DNA from: Symbiodinium natans
Taxonomy: Eukaryota; Sar; Dinophyceae; Suessiales; Symbiodiniaceae
Direction of reading: 5' to 3'
Length of the DNA: 64,000 bases
NCBI GenBank assembly: GCA_905221605.1
Contig: CAJNDS010002232.1
Location: forward strand, 499,541-563,540
Shown here: positions 39,921 to 51,298 of the stretch, piece after piece
Layout of the letters: every line of letters starts with the position of its first letter
Numbering within the stretch: position 1 is the stretch's first letter
Translations under genes and position numbers: made by a program
The notes under the pieces: model-generated
Seen by the model: the letters and a program-made list of their open reading frames with translations, nothing else
Databases searched by the model: none
What the model was told of the DNA's origin: nothing

Positions 39921-41628
39921 GCGGGGGGCATTTCAGGATGTTCAGGGTAGAGGTTGTGTCATGAAGATGAAGGCGACATACGCCCGCCCTACAGCCTACC
40001 GATTCAGACATAACCAGAACAAGCATGAAAGTAAATAGCTACAGTATGGTTTCCCCCCTCCCCCCAACTCTCCTCGTACCCCCCTAAATCCCCCCCCCCC
40101 CCGGTTCATCGAAAGCGACCACAGAGGGAAAAAGGACCGGATTACCCGAAACCTTGGGGACCTAAAACCATAAATCAGGCTTAGGGATGCAGAGCAAGAG
40201 CAGCTTGTGCGACACCTCGGGACACTTGTTGTCTCGGGTCAGTTGCCAAGCGAAAACGTATGCTGTTCTGAACTTTGGGGACCCACAGGCCCCCAATAGC
40301 AATTGCTGCTCTCCCAAGGCTATGGGGAAGGGGAGGGAGGAGGCAAACTGACCTAGTTAGATCCTCAGAAGAGTCCCTGGGGGCGTCCGAGGCCCAGGAC
40401 GAATCCCAGGACGAAGCCTCGAAAATCCTGGCATATCTCGCGCAAGCTCCTTGTCATGGTGGATGGGACTCTGAAAAGTCCAACCTGGAAGAGGCCTGCT
40501 CAGGGGCACATGTCCACCTTCAAATAAACTTTTGTGCGAAGTTAACAAGGATGCCAGAATGTTCCGGCAACAGCTTCCGTCAGATCGAGGCCATCACGTC
40601 GATGGGTGGCATGCACGCTGGGGTCGCCACGATACTCAAAAGCCACGGCTGGCTGGGGAAGCAATTCGCTGCACCACCACGGATGGACGACCTGATGAGC
40701 GACTTGGAGAGCTGTTGTGAGGCAGGGGGTCGGAAGCAGCTGCCAACGTAGAGGGACCAGCAAGCCTGTGGGAGATGCCTTGGAGGGGGGGGCTTCCTGT
40801 CAAGAGCGGTGCGAAGTTCTCCCGCAAGTCGCTAAGCATTGCATCCGGGACTCAGACACAACCAGTGCGTTAGCAGGGGCCGGTGTGTCCGGGTGGAAAC
40901 GAGGGAAAGGTCAGGCCCTCTGGCACTCGGTGCTGGGTCGTGTTTGTTTTCGATATTCTGGGGTCAGGCCGATGGATTTATTCGGGGACATGCGGGCCAA
41001 AGAATTCAGGCAGAATCAGCGTGCAGGCAAGCCAACAGAAGGGTTTGACCAGTTTTTTCATCCCGCCCCTGCTCTCCCAAGAAAGGTCGGGCCATCAGGA
41101 TTTTGTCCCAATACGTTTGTGGACTGACCCTCAAACGAGACCACTCGCGTCTTACAAACGGCATATTGCAAAAACTCCGAACGGCTGCAACCTAAAGCCA
41201 ACAAGTGGGAGACTCATGTTAGCCTGTGGAGTTTACGATGTGCATTTTGGGGTTGCAAGAGAGGCGTAGGAAGGTGTCTTCGGCTTGGGAGGCTCATCGG
41301 TGGTCCACCCAAGATGTTCTAGTTGGTTCCAGGGAGGGAGTTTCCCTTAGAGCCAGACTAGTCTACTGGGAGAGGTGATTTTTCAGTTTACGGGGGCGCC
41401 CGCAAAGGTAACGGACTCCTGGGGACGGGGCGGCCAGAAGCCACGCTCCTGCCGAATGGGTGTTCTTTTCGCCAGGCAGACTAGAAAGTGGCACCCCCTT
41501 GATTGTATGTCTTATGGTGACTGTGGCTGACTCAGCCTCGCGCAACCTGCAGGGACAGGCTTGCCCCCATTGTCCCTAGTTCGCTTGACCGCACGGCAGT
41601 TTACCTCTGAGGGCCGGCCGTCAGGTTT
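39921..41628. other. Unassigned stretch upstream of the channel gene
   Basis: A weak frame at 40275-40751 contains a natural-looking segment (ECSGNSFRQIEAITSMGGMH, then GVATILKSHGWLGKQFAA) but no known domain. A second frame at 40717-41127 overlaps. Exons of the downstream gene could lie here. C runs occur at 40054-40104. Confidence 0.35.
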
Positions 41629-43837
41629 ATGGGGCTCAGGCTTCACCCGATGCAGTTAGCAACTCTTGCTTTCGAGTGCCTGAGCCCTCAGACCTCAGGC
41701 CTAAAGCTTATCCCTGAGCAGGATGAATGTCTCCTGACGAGAGCGCTCCGCAAGCAGCACGAGCAGGAACTGCGAGAGAAGGAGATGCGAGAGCGTGAGC
41801 AGGAGGCGAGCAAGTTAGCCAAGAGGTTTGCTTCGCGTGTGGGTGGGAATGCGCAGAAGGACAAGGGTGAGGAGAAGAGCAAGGACACCAACTCGATGCC
41901 CAATTCGATTCCGGATTATGATTTGAAGCTGCAGAATATGCTGTACGCGCCAGAAGTGCAAACATCCTTGCGAACGCTTCGAATTTCAGCCGTCGTGGCC
42001 TGTGATAAGAAAGTTCTGGCAGCAGTAGCTGAGACGGCTAATGAGGAGACGTTAGCCACGGATACTGTAGAAGTGATCGTTGGTGCAGCATGGCTTCAAT
42101 TGCGAGCGGTCACCGCCATCGACAGCGGGCTTGATGCCTTGGCCTTGGCCTGCCTGTGCCTTGCAACCAGCCGATGCGGACCCGGACCGGACAACGAGCC
42201 CCAGGAAGCAAATGTGTACGCTCAGCCAGGCCCTGAGATGTTAGGAGCCGCATCTACCGATGACTTAGCCTCCGGCACGCTTTAGCACTGAGTGTTTTAG
42301 GCTAGGCCCTTCAACAGCCGATTGTCAGCATGGTCGTGAGGTGTGCATTGGGGACGTTGGCATGCATTCACAGCAAAGAGGCTATTGAATGTGTGGTGCA
42401 CTTTGGCCATCTGTTTGGTCCTGTTGTATGGAAGTACCTGGAACCCTCGGTCATTTCCACAGGCAAAGACAAGTCGATCGATGAGAACCAGCAAGAGGAT
42501 GAGGAGCCAGAGGTCAGCAATCGGGGTGCTGAAATCTTGGAAGGTCTTTCTGACTTGCTGTTTCTTTTTGTCGGCTATTTCGCTATTCTTGAGCAGTTCA
42601 ACAAATGCGGCAGCGAGCTTGACAAGATCTTTTTGCCATGGTTCTGTGCAATGTACTGGCTGCGATTTGTATACAGCCTGCGTGGAGAAAGATGGCTGGG
42701 GCCATATCTCCTGCCCATTCTGTCAGCGGTCAGAGATACTTGGGCATTCTTTTTTGTGACCTTCCTCTGTGCCGCAGGTGCAACCCACGCATACTACATT
42801 CTAGGCCCCCGGCAAGGAGACGAGATGCCAGTCTATTCCGCGCTCACCCACACAATCCGCCTTGCCATTTTCGGAGACTTTGACCTTTTCGAATATCAGG
42901 GGCAAGACACCGTCTATACGCAAAGCGGCGGCAACGAAAGCTCTTGGGATCCCACAGATCCCAGCCCAAGTGAACTTGACCCGATGCTCTTCTGGTATCT
43001 GCAGCTGTCATTCATCATCACTGGCATAGGCATCACCGTGCTGCTCATGAATTTGTTGATCGGCATCCTGGGCCAAAACTATGAGCTACACCAGGGTCGG
43101 GCACAGATCTTGTTCGTGCAGGCCCGGGCGAGGATGCTCCTGGAGCAACAGCGAAGGCCATGGATCCGGTTGGTCACGGAGGTCCTGCTCCCGAAGCAGG
43201 CCAAATAAACGTTTCCCAACTTGTATCCTAATCCCGACCACCGGCAAGTCCTTAGTAAAGTACCTTCAGCAATGCTGAGCAGGATGCTGCAGTGGCCGAG
43301 GAGTTTGAGATGTCGGAACTGCCTTATAGATGGTTCGCGCAGCTGGGGATAGCAGCCTTAACCCCCTTGCAGAATGTCCTGCCGAACATCTTTGAGCGTT
43401 TGTGTTGGCGGGTGGTGCAGAAGCCTGTGATGACGTGTCACAAGTTTGTGGCCCTGCTGATCCTCGTCATTTCCCCGGTTCTCTTGACTCTGTCACTTGT
43501 AAGCTGTCTGCTAGCCTACCTGGTCAAATATTCTGGCAGATTCATCATCAAGCTGCTGGGGATGACGGTTTTCCGAATAGAAGGCCTGAACTATGCCGTC
43601 AATTTGACCCTCTTCGGACAGTTCAATCACAAGCCCGCCTGTGATTGCGAGATCTTGGCACTGGTGCGGAAGGAGACGGGCAAGAGCGAGAAGGATGGGT
43701 CCGCCATGTTGTCGGTAATCTCAGGTCTAGAAGCGTTACTGTTGGATGAGGTTGCGTATGGTTCAGGCCATTCTGTTTGCGAGTGGAGGGGGCTTCTGCG
43801 ACACGTCCCCAACCCCCACGCTTTCATTTTCAATTAG
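41629..43837 (+). CDS. TRP/polycystin-like cation channel, spliced
   Basis: The middle exon (about 42340-43199) holds the ion-transport core. EGLSDLLFLFVGYFAILEQ and PWFCAMYWLRFVYSLRGERW (S3-S4 like) precede TWAFFFVTFLCAAGATHAYY (S5). YSALTHTIRLAIFGDFDLF is the pore helix and filter, and IITGIGITVLLMNLLIGILG (S6) is followed by QNYE. The upstream frame (41629-42285) has a charged coiled-coil and a hydrophobic stretch (AIDSGLDALALACLCLA) that could be S1; its splice to 42340 is unresolved. The exon joins in phase through an 83-bp intron (43200-43282, CAG|GC to CAG|GA) to 43283-43837, which carries two more hydrophobic helices (KFVALLILVISPVLLTLSL) and a cytosolic tail, ending at TAG. The family conducts cations, often Ca2+, across membranes. 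Ankyrin repeats often accompany TRP channels, but the ankyrin gene upstream is 2.7 kb away and is treated as separate. Confidence 0.7.
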
Positions 43838-43935
43838 TGTTGTTCAATTCAAGCCTATTATTCGTCCGAATCGCATGTCGTTACGTTCCCCCCCCCCCCC
43901 CCCCCTCCCCATAGTGTCCGAACAACATGCCATCT

Positions 43936-44035
43936 GATTTGGGACACTCACAGTCCTTAATAGGGATAATAGTACCCCCCTATTATAGCCTATAATTCCC
44001 AGTAAGGACTGTTAGTATAAGGGGAACATCCCAAC
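43936..44035. mobile_element. Palindromic element, copy 1
   Basis: CAGTCCTTAATAGGGATAAT and TTCCCAGTAAGGACTGTTAG are inverted, with TACCCCCCTATTATAGCCTA at the centre. A related copy lies at about 55835-55935. Confidence 0.5.
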
Positions 44036-44151
44036 ATCTGATCGCTATGTTTTTTCCAAGTGCGGGGGCGGCTTCGCCCCTCCACCCCAACCCCGGCTGT
44101 CCCCAATATCGGTCTGTTTTGCGAGTCGGGGGCTTTCACGCGAAACAGGAC

Positions 44152-44812
44152 CCTAAACCCTAAACCCTAAACCCTAAACCCTAAACCCTAAACCCTAAAA
44201 CCTTTGCAGAGCAAAGCCTCCGCCAGAAACGCCCCAAACACTCAGCAGACCTGCAAGCTGAAACCCTACATGCTTAACCCCTACACACCGAACAAAGTAG
44301 TTCCCCTAAACCCTAAACCCTAAACCCTAAACCCTAAACCCTAAACCCTAAACCCTAAACCCTAAACCCTAAACCCCAAACCCTAAACCCTAAATCCGAA
44401 AAACTTGAACCCTCCGTGCCAGAGGAAAGGCTGGAGCACCTGGAAGACCAGCTCGAGGAGCAGAAGGACTTCAGCAGATGCGGATTGAAAGGGTTTGAGG
44501 GGATTACACCCTAAACCCTAAACCCTAAACCCTAAACCCTAAACCCTAAACCCTAAAGCCCTTTCAAGTCTCATGGCTAGAAGGCTTGGTGTCTGGGGGC
44601 GGCTTGGGGTTTTGGAATGGGCTCTGTGTTGGGGCAGCGTGCCGTGCCTCGAAGTCTCTAAACCCTAAACATCCCTAAACCCCAAACGCTAAACCCTAAA
44701 CCCCAAACCCTAGACCCTAAACCCTAAACCCTAAACCCCAAACCCTAAACCCTAAACCCTAAACCCCAAACCCTAAACCCTAAACCCTAAACCCCAAACC
44801 CCAAACCCAACT
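44152..44812 (-). repeat. Four telomeric arrays CCCTAAA
   Basis: Arrays at about 44152-44200, 44305-44396, 44510-44558 and 44660-44812, the last rich in CCCCAAA variants. They are separated by 80-110 base islands, one of which (44425-44477) encodes ERLEHLEDQLEEQKDFS after CAGAG|G and is exon-like. Confidence 0.9.
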
Positions 44813-44889
44813 TGGCACCCTGATCCCGATGAAGCCCTTAATGCAGATCGCGTTCCAGTCAGACCGTCCTTGGGCTTCTCGGAAAGCAC

Positions 44890-45680
44890 TTTAGTTGTCA
44901 CTGTAATTTTGTTGTCATTACTATTTTAATTGTTAATAATATTTTTAGTACAATAATTATTATCAGTATCATGTTTTTGATTGCAATGGTTCTTCTCATC
45001 AGTATTCGAACGATTAGTATTGCTCTGTTGTCCATTGTTTTTGCTTATAACTGGCCTGCTTATGTTGTTTTACCTTTTTCTTATGATCTCTTTTAGGGTG
45101 GGGGGCTGTCTTTTTCGTAGCCTTGTCGTTGCCTGTTCGCAGCCTTTTCGAGGCCTCTAAATATAAATATATAAATATTTACATATATAAAGTAATAAAT
45201 GAACAAAGAAAGAAATAAAGAAAGAAGGAAAGAAAGAAAGAACACAAGAAAGAAATAACTACATAAATAGAGAGATAAATATAAAACAAGAAAATCAGTA
45301 AATAAATAAGTAAAGAAGTATGAAATAAGTAGATAAAAATCAATAAATAGATAAATACATATATATATATATGTATATGCATATGTAAATATGTAAATAT
45401 GTAATATGTAAATATGTAAATATGTAATATGTAAATAGATATGTAAATCTGTAAATGTGTAAATGTGTAAATCTATGTAAATATGTAAATATGTAAATAT
45501 GTAAATATGTAAATATGTAAATATGTAAATATGTAAATATGTAAATATGTAAATATGTAAATATGTAAATATGTGAATTTGTGTGTTTGTGTGTGTGCGT
45601 GTGTTTCGCAGTTTTACGTTTTTCACGGCAATTTTACTTTTTGTTTATATATATATATATATATATATATAGTTTTTTTT
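44890..45680. repeat. AT-rich region with TATG, TA and GT microsatellites
   Basis: AT-rich spacer, then A/G-rich AAGAAAG repeats (about 45200-45260), (AAATATGT)n at about 45384-45572, GT repeats and (TA)n at about 45646-45671. Tyr/Ile-rich frames here are artefacts. Confidence 0.9.
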
Positions 45681-46070
45681 TAATGGTTTTTTCGTCAGGC
45701 AAATCCTTCTGCACCTTCCGAGTGCATGCACGGGCTTTTAGAGGCGAGGCCTCACAGCCTCCTAAAGGCCCTGGAGGCTACAGGGTTTAGGGTTTCGGAT
45801 TTAGAGTTTAGGGTTTAGGGTGGCTACAGCTAAGACTGTAAAGGGCTGGGGAAACTTTATCCGCGCCGGGCGCACGTGCGGTCCACCAGTGGGATAGTTG
45901 CGGACAGTATGGACAGTTTGGACAGACTGCCGCGCAAGGGGTCCCTAAGGAAACTGCCCGAAGCTCCAAGCAAACACCCGCAGTTTAGGGTTTAGGATGT
46001 GGGGCTTGAGGTTCAGAGCGTAGAGGTTTACAGCCGGGACGCGAGCAATTTTTTGGTTTTCTCGCGCGTA

Positions 46071-46190
46071 GGACAAGTTGGCGAGCCTCGATGGCAAGAT
46101 CGACAAGTTAGCGAGCCTCGATGGCAAGATCCGCACTTTAACGGGCCTCGATGGCAAGATCGACCAGCTGTTGAGCATTTGCGAAGGCGA
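46071..46190 (+). CDS. Exon-like island with SLDGKID repeats
   Basis: After GCGCGTAG|GAC the phase reads DKLASLDGKIDKLASLDGKI, then RTLTGLDGKIDQLLSICEGD. These 10-11-residue repeats fit a coiled coil. TTTAGGG repeats lie upstream (45784-45824) and near 45984. The protein is not identified. Confidence 0.4.
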
Positions 46191-46306
46191 CCTGCTTGAT
46201 GGTGGCCAGGGTTTGGGATTTCGGCTCTTTACATGTTGCTTCGTGGCTTTGAAGGCTGGCACGCTTGTGAAAACTGCGCAGACTCGGATGTTCCGAAGGG
46301 CATATG

Positions 46307-46416
46307 AGAAGAAGAAGAAGAAGAAGAAGAAGAAGAAGAAGAAGAAGAAGAAGAAGAAGAAGAAGAAGAAGAAGAAGAAGAAGAAGAAGAAGAAGAAGAA
46401 GAAGAAGAAGAAGAAG
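46307..46416. repeat. GAA microsatellite
   Basis: About 36 uninterrupted AAG units. Poly-Lys, poly-Leu and poly-Ser frames across it are artefacts. Confidence 0.98.
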
Positions 46417-47043
46417 CCAAATTTGAGACTCCAAGCCCGACTCTCTGACGCCAGGGAAGCGGAGGATGAAGAAGGCCCAGCCGGATTCAGGTTGAGACTG
46501 GTCTCTTCTGAAGTACTTCTCACATTCTTCTATCACGGGGCCTCATATTCAGGGTACCCCAAAGGGGCCATCAGATGAAACTCCATATTGCTCTGCGCAT
46601 AAACCCCAAAGCCCCAAGCGGCCCCAAACCCAGCATGTGCCAGGTGAGACGCGCTCCCGGACAGGAGCAGGCCATCACTTGATCGGATTCAGGGCTCGGA
46701 GTTCAGCGTGTAAGGTTCCATGTTTCGAGATCAGGGCTCGATTGTCTCGAGGTCTACGCTGTGTGAGTCCCGAGATTTCGTTTGGGCTCATGTTGTGTAG
46801 TCCTTGGACACGAGCGCGGACGATTCTTCGGACGATGTTGCATGAAACCCATCCTCGAGGAGGACAAAGTTCCAGAATTTTCACCACCCTTGCAAAGACT
46901 AAACCTTAACCCGAAACCACCCCAAAAGCCTACACCGTGAACTGCAAACCCTGAAGCGTGAACGGCCAGGTCGATGAAGACGGCGACGAGGCGTGCTTCA
47001 GGAGGTTTCGGGGTGAGGCATTTGAGTTTGGTGGGCTTTGGGC

Positions 47044-47125
47044 GGGGGGGGGGGGGGTGGTTTAGGGGGTTTAGGGGGTTTAGGGGGTTTAGGGGGTTTA
47101 GGGAGTTTAGGGGTGCAGGGTGTGG
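47044..47125 (+). repeat. G-rich telomere-like array TTTAGGGGG
   Basis: A G run followed by five TTTAGGGGG units and degenerate units. A 9-base variant of the telomeric motif. Confidence 0.85.
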
Positions 47126-47159
47126 GGTTAAGGGGTTCAGGGTATTTTTGTGTTAAGTT

Positions 47160-48155
47160 ACAGGCTAGCCCTTGTCAAAGTACAAGCAGTGAGGCCGGTG
47201 GAATGGCTGAGGATGCCCAAGCGGAGGCGCAGGAGGCGAAGAGTCCTGAGGACGCGCCACTGAGGGTTCACCTCACCCCCAAACCCCAAACCCTAGGATC
47301 TAAACTCTACACTTTAGGTTTTCCAGGGTTGAAGAATGATGTTGGGGAAATGCTTGTGTGTGTGGGCTGAGGAGAGGTGTGGGCATTTTTGTGGGTGTGC
47401 TTTCACGGTGTTCAGATCTGCCGGTCGCAGGCACTCTCCCAAAATTGGGGGTAGCCGCATGTCTCAAGTTGTGCTTGTTGGATCTTGCTGGTACCCTAAA
47501 CCCTAACCCCTCATCCTCTCACAGCATCTCCATTTTTCAGAGGACCCTCGAAGGGTTGCAGCAGCTTGGTTGCAAGAGCCCTCAGTTTCGGGACAAAGCC
47601 CTCAAACCTTTCACGCCAAGCTTTGCAAAAAGACCTTAAACTCCTTTAAACTCTCTTCCCCCTGAGCTCGAAGCCCTTAAAACCCTTAAGTCCTAACCCA
47701 GAAGCGACCCTAAACCCGCAGCAGCCCCAGCTGTCTGGTCTTGGGCTAAGGAAGTGCTGTCGGCGATGGGCAGGCTCACATATTTCCCCCCCCCCCCACC
47801 CCCGCCCTGCCCCCCGCCCTGCTTCCCCCCTGCCTCCCCCTTCTGCACCCCCATATTCTTGCCCCCCCCCCTCTCCCCCCACCTCTCCCACCCCCCCTCC
47901 CCCCACCCCCTCCCCCCCCTCCCCCCCCCCCTCCCCCCCCCCCTCCACCCCCCCACTCACCCCCCACACTGAAGCCCGTAAGCCCCCCAATCCCCCCAAA
48001 AACATCGGGAGTGTTGCTGACTGTGAGGCCACTGCCGGTGGAACCCCGTTCATCAAGCGGAAAACCGCGTGTGCCGACAACAAAGAGTGTCGAGTTCACG
48101 GACGGCGAACGTGAAAATATCGAGCCTGGGATCGTCGGAGGCATCGCGGGATGAC
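47160..48155 (+). CDS. Series of exon-like islands
   Basis: About 47200-47272 reads GMAEDAQAEAQEAKSPEDAP. About 47400-47490 reads DLPVAGTLPKLGVAACLKLC. About 47537-47600, after TTCAG|AGG, reads RTLEGLQQLGCKSPQFRDKA. About 48005-48155 reads either of two phases (VEFTDGERENIEPGIVGG is the more natural). Telomere-like fragments separate several of them. They may belong to one protein; splice joins were not resolved. Confidence 0.3.
47788..47968. repeat. C-rich low-complexity tract
   Basis: About 180 bases of CCCCCA/CCCCT-type sequence with almost no G on the plus strand. Poly-Gly or poly-Pro frames are artefacts. Confidence 0.95.
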
Positions 48156-48224
48156 ATAGGATTCATGCTGCTCGGTTGACGAGTCGCTATGGCACACATC
48201 AGCTAAGCCTTGGACTTGTTTTTC

Positions 48225-49258
48225 TTAGAACACAAACCCAGAATACAACAAACCGTTGAACTTCCAAGAGAGGCTGTAGCTAGTGTTCCGAAGATTTCCG
48301 AAGCCAACTGCAAGAAGCATCCAAAAACATCGGCCAAGAGTTAGTATTATGCCAGAGTATACCATTCCTCCAGCTAGCTTAAGGTGACTGTAGTTACCCA
48401 GAAGTGGGAGCCCAAAAACATCATCTGCCGACCAGTAAGAAAGTGGATTTGCCCCACATGTGCCTGCTCGAGCCACCAAGCCTCTGGACTAGACCCCCAT
48501 GCCAACCCCCCCTCGTTTTTTTGGGTTTAGGGCTTCGGGCATACGGCATAGGCGGCCCGCCGGCAGTGCCAGTGCTTGTTAGGCCTAGGTATCTACACCT
48601 TTCCTTTCGGGTGATTTCTGGGATTGCGGTTTAGGGTTCACGGTTACGAGACCCGGTTGACTGAAAGACACTGCTTGGGAGGGTGGTGGCATGACATGAG
48701 GAGTGAACTTTGAGCACGCGGGCTTCAGCACAGGGTGCTCTGCGTGAACCGACAGACCCTAAACCGCAATCTCCAAAATTCACAAGCCTAACAAACCCTA
48801 TAGCGGCCCCTTCAACCCGAAGTCCTAACCCCCCCCCCCCCAAAAAAAAAAGAACAAAACAAAAAACAGGCGCCGTTTTTGAGATCTGGAAGATTTCTGG
48901 AGTGGCTCTGTCGGTAGGGCACTGGAGTTACCACCAGACCCAGTTCACTGAAAGACAACGCCTTGGAGGGAGGGATGACATGAAGGATGTCACTTGAGCA
49001 CTAAACCCAAAGCCCTTAAACCCTCAAGTGCCGGCGCAGCGTTCAAGTCGCGGCTCAAAGCCCAAGTCGCAGAGAAGCACCCAAACATGCACCTGCAAAG
49101 AAGCTCTGAATGATTCTCGCAATTCAGGGCTCTATTGCTCGTCAGGCTCTCTCAGTACTCAGATTTAGGTGCTGGAAACCTCCATAAGAGTCATGGCGTG
49201 GTGGCAGGAGGAGCAGGCAGCCCACTCCCCTGACCCCAAAACCCCCAACCCCCCCCCA
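48225..49258. other. Intergenic or intronic sequence with a diverged duplication
   Basis: Blocks at about 48647-48720 and 48935-49000 share GTTGACTGAAAGACA-like, GGAGGG, ATGACATGA and TTGAGCAC segments. An exon-like island near 49032-49107 reads AAFKSRLKAQVAEKHPNMHL. A C run and an A run lie at 48830-48850. Confidence 0.4.
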
Positions 49259-49380
49259 TGCAGTTTTGGGGTTTAGGGTTTGATGGGTTTAGGGTTAGGG
49301 CTTCAGGGTTTGTGGATTTTAGGGCCTAGGGTTTAGGGATTGCTGTTTTTGGGCTTGGGGCTTAGGGCTTGGGGCTCAAG
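49258..49380 (+). repeat. Degenerate telomeric array TTTAGGG
   Basis: Loose TTTAGGG units mixed with GGGCTTAGGG and TTTTGGG variants. Confidence 0.75.
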
Positions 49381-50244
49381 GGGGGCACGGGGGAGAGCGT
49401 GGGAATGCCTTGTGGGGGGGGTCAAGAACGCATAGGGCACAACCATATGAGCAAGTGCCCGAACCCCTAGCCATTCAAGCAAGCAAGGGGTGGACACGAA
49501 CGCCCAAAACCCTGTAAAGCGATGGCCTAAATTATAGTGAAACGTTGTCATGGGCTATAACCGTTAATTTGTCTAGTGCGACACCTTCAGGCATCAAGCG
49601 TGGGTAGCTGATGATGCTAAAAAACTGTAAAGCGACGGCAACACTTGAAAAGCGACACCCCTCACCCGGTCGCTCATATGTAAGCTACAGGAACCCCCAC
49701 AAAGATTCTCGTTTTGCGTGCTGTCGAGTCCGTTGTGACTGAGTGAGCAGTAGAAGTGAAGGGACGGGCTGCTGCAAGCCTTCGCACGGTTCTGTATTTC
49801 TACTTGTTTCAAACGCATCCGCAAAAAGTAACTAGCTTCCTGCGACACATGGTGTGTGTGTGTGTGTGTGATGCACACCATTTGCCACCGGAAGCTGCTG
49901 TTTTTCGCTCTTTTAAGTAATCTTGGACATGTACCAAGCAAGGAGCTCGTCTGTGCAAGAGGTAGGCACATGGGGCATTCGCGAAGACGATGGGTTACTT
50001 GTAGAACTCGCTCATGGTCTGGGTGCACAGTTGGCAGAGATCTTGATTCTGAAGCCCATACGTGTTCTGTGCGGAATGCATCTTACATATGCGATTTTTA
50101 TAACCTGCAGAAAAAAAGGCGCTCAAAGTAGTTCCCCAAGTTAGGAGGCAACTTCTAGTTTAACGTTGTTGCTGTTCGAATAGCCGGGAATTGTAGAGGA
50201 GATTGAAGGCTACTGGGACGACCGGTGCGCCAAACAATTGTTCT
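49381..50244. other. No gene recognised
   Basis: A GT run lies at 49853-49870. Overlapping frames on both strands (49594-50144) show no known domain. Confidence 0.4.
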
Positions 50245-50640
50245 TATCAGGGGCTAGCTGGTATGTTTTTGTAGTTAGAGGCTAATCATGTTATGAGCTG
50301 AATTGATACAGCAAAGGGCTTGCAACCAAAGAGCATGATGTCATCTATTGAGCGAGTTGAACTTATAGGGTTGCACTCTTACTAGGTAGACAATGATTCC
50401 CTGGGAACTTTGGAAGAGAATGCAGGACACCGGCTAGGCCAAGCGATGTCCCATATGCTCGCTAGAGTCAGGGACTGGCTTCTTGCTTTGTAACTAGGGG
50501 TTTGTTGTGTTGTTCGTTGAGTTCAACTAGCAAAAGGCTTGCAACTTAAAACGTGATCTCCTTTTTACGCGAATTAGTTAAACTTCTGTGTTACACTTTT
50601 ACTGCTTAGTAGTCGCTCCCCAGCTGGTACGCGGAAACGA
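50245..50640 (+). repeat. Diverged tandem duplication, period about 215 bp
   Basis: Two blocks share AGCAAAGGGCTTGCAACC-like, AGTTGAACTT-like, GTTGCACTCTTACT-like and GATTCCCTGG-like segments in order, at about 50245-50420 and 50465-50640. Confidence 0.5.
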
Positions 50641-51090
50641 TTGAGACAACTCACCTCCAGACCCCAGGAGACTGGGACAGTATAGTACTTACGAGGTCGC
50701 CAAGATGCCCAAAAAACCGATCCCAAACAGCCAAATTAGGATGTGCTGTCCCAAACTTTTGCCTCCTGATCCCACAAAGACTAGCGCTGTTGGTGCCCAG
50801 GGTCCTTTTGCATCCCGACACCCAAGCAAAAAACGAGATTTTTTTGAGGCCCAGGAAAGAAAAGATTCTGTTCCAATCAAATCAATCCGAAAACAGCACA
50901 GCTGCTGTACAGTCCCAATGTTTTTCGGGCCTGTTAGCTCCCGGAGTTTTGGAGGTTCCGGAAGATTTTTTCCATCTGCGACGGTGCAGCATGTCGCGTA
51001 TTCTTCCTTGAAAAGCCTTGGCTTTTGAGATGGACCTTTCGGGGGGGCGCGGGGTGTTGCATTGTACATGTATAACTATAAAACCATATG

Positions 51091-51121
<31 letters not shown>

Positions 51122-51195
51122 ACATGGTTATTTGGTTATTTGAATGCCTAGTATTACAACCCCAAACCCCGAACAAACAAACCAAAAAAGCTACA
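50641..51195. other. Unassigned, includes TA/GT microsatellite
   Basis: Long frames exist on both strands at about 50689-51069 without recognised domains, so no gene is called. A (TA)n(TG)n tract lies at 51088-51122. Confidence 0.4.
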
Positions 51196-51198
51196 CAG

Positions 51199-51294
51199 GA
51201 TGGCTCGACGCCCTCCTACGTCGCGGTGGTGGTCGTCTCAGTCCTGGCGCTGTTGTTCTTCATCCTGGGCCAGGACTGTTTGAGCTCTGCATAG
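51199..51294 (+). CDS. Terminal exon-like island with one membrane helix
   Basis: After CACAG|GAT the phase reads GSTPSYVAVVVVSVLALLFF, then ILGQDCLSSA and TAG at 51292-51294. It looks like the last exon of a tail-anchored or type I membrane protein whose other exons are among the upstream islands. Confidence 0.45.
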   Translation, partial: DGSTPSYVAVVVVSVLALLFFILGQDCLSSA

Positions 51295-51298
51295 TTGC

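Noticed and set aside
40275-40751. Independent 158-codon gene
   Set aside because: Overlapping frames are equally open and no domain is seen; kept only as a possible exon region.
45093-45626. Tyr/Ile-rich membrane protein
   Set aside because: Arises from the TATG/TA microsatellite region.
46078-46578. Lysine-rich 166-codon protein
   Set aside because: Only the first 35-40 codons look like an exon; the rest is the GAA microsatellite and flank.
50689-51069. Genes on either strand at 50.7-51.1 kb
   Set aside because: Both strands are open with ordinary composition but neither shows a family motif or splice context, so no call was made.
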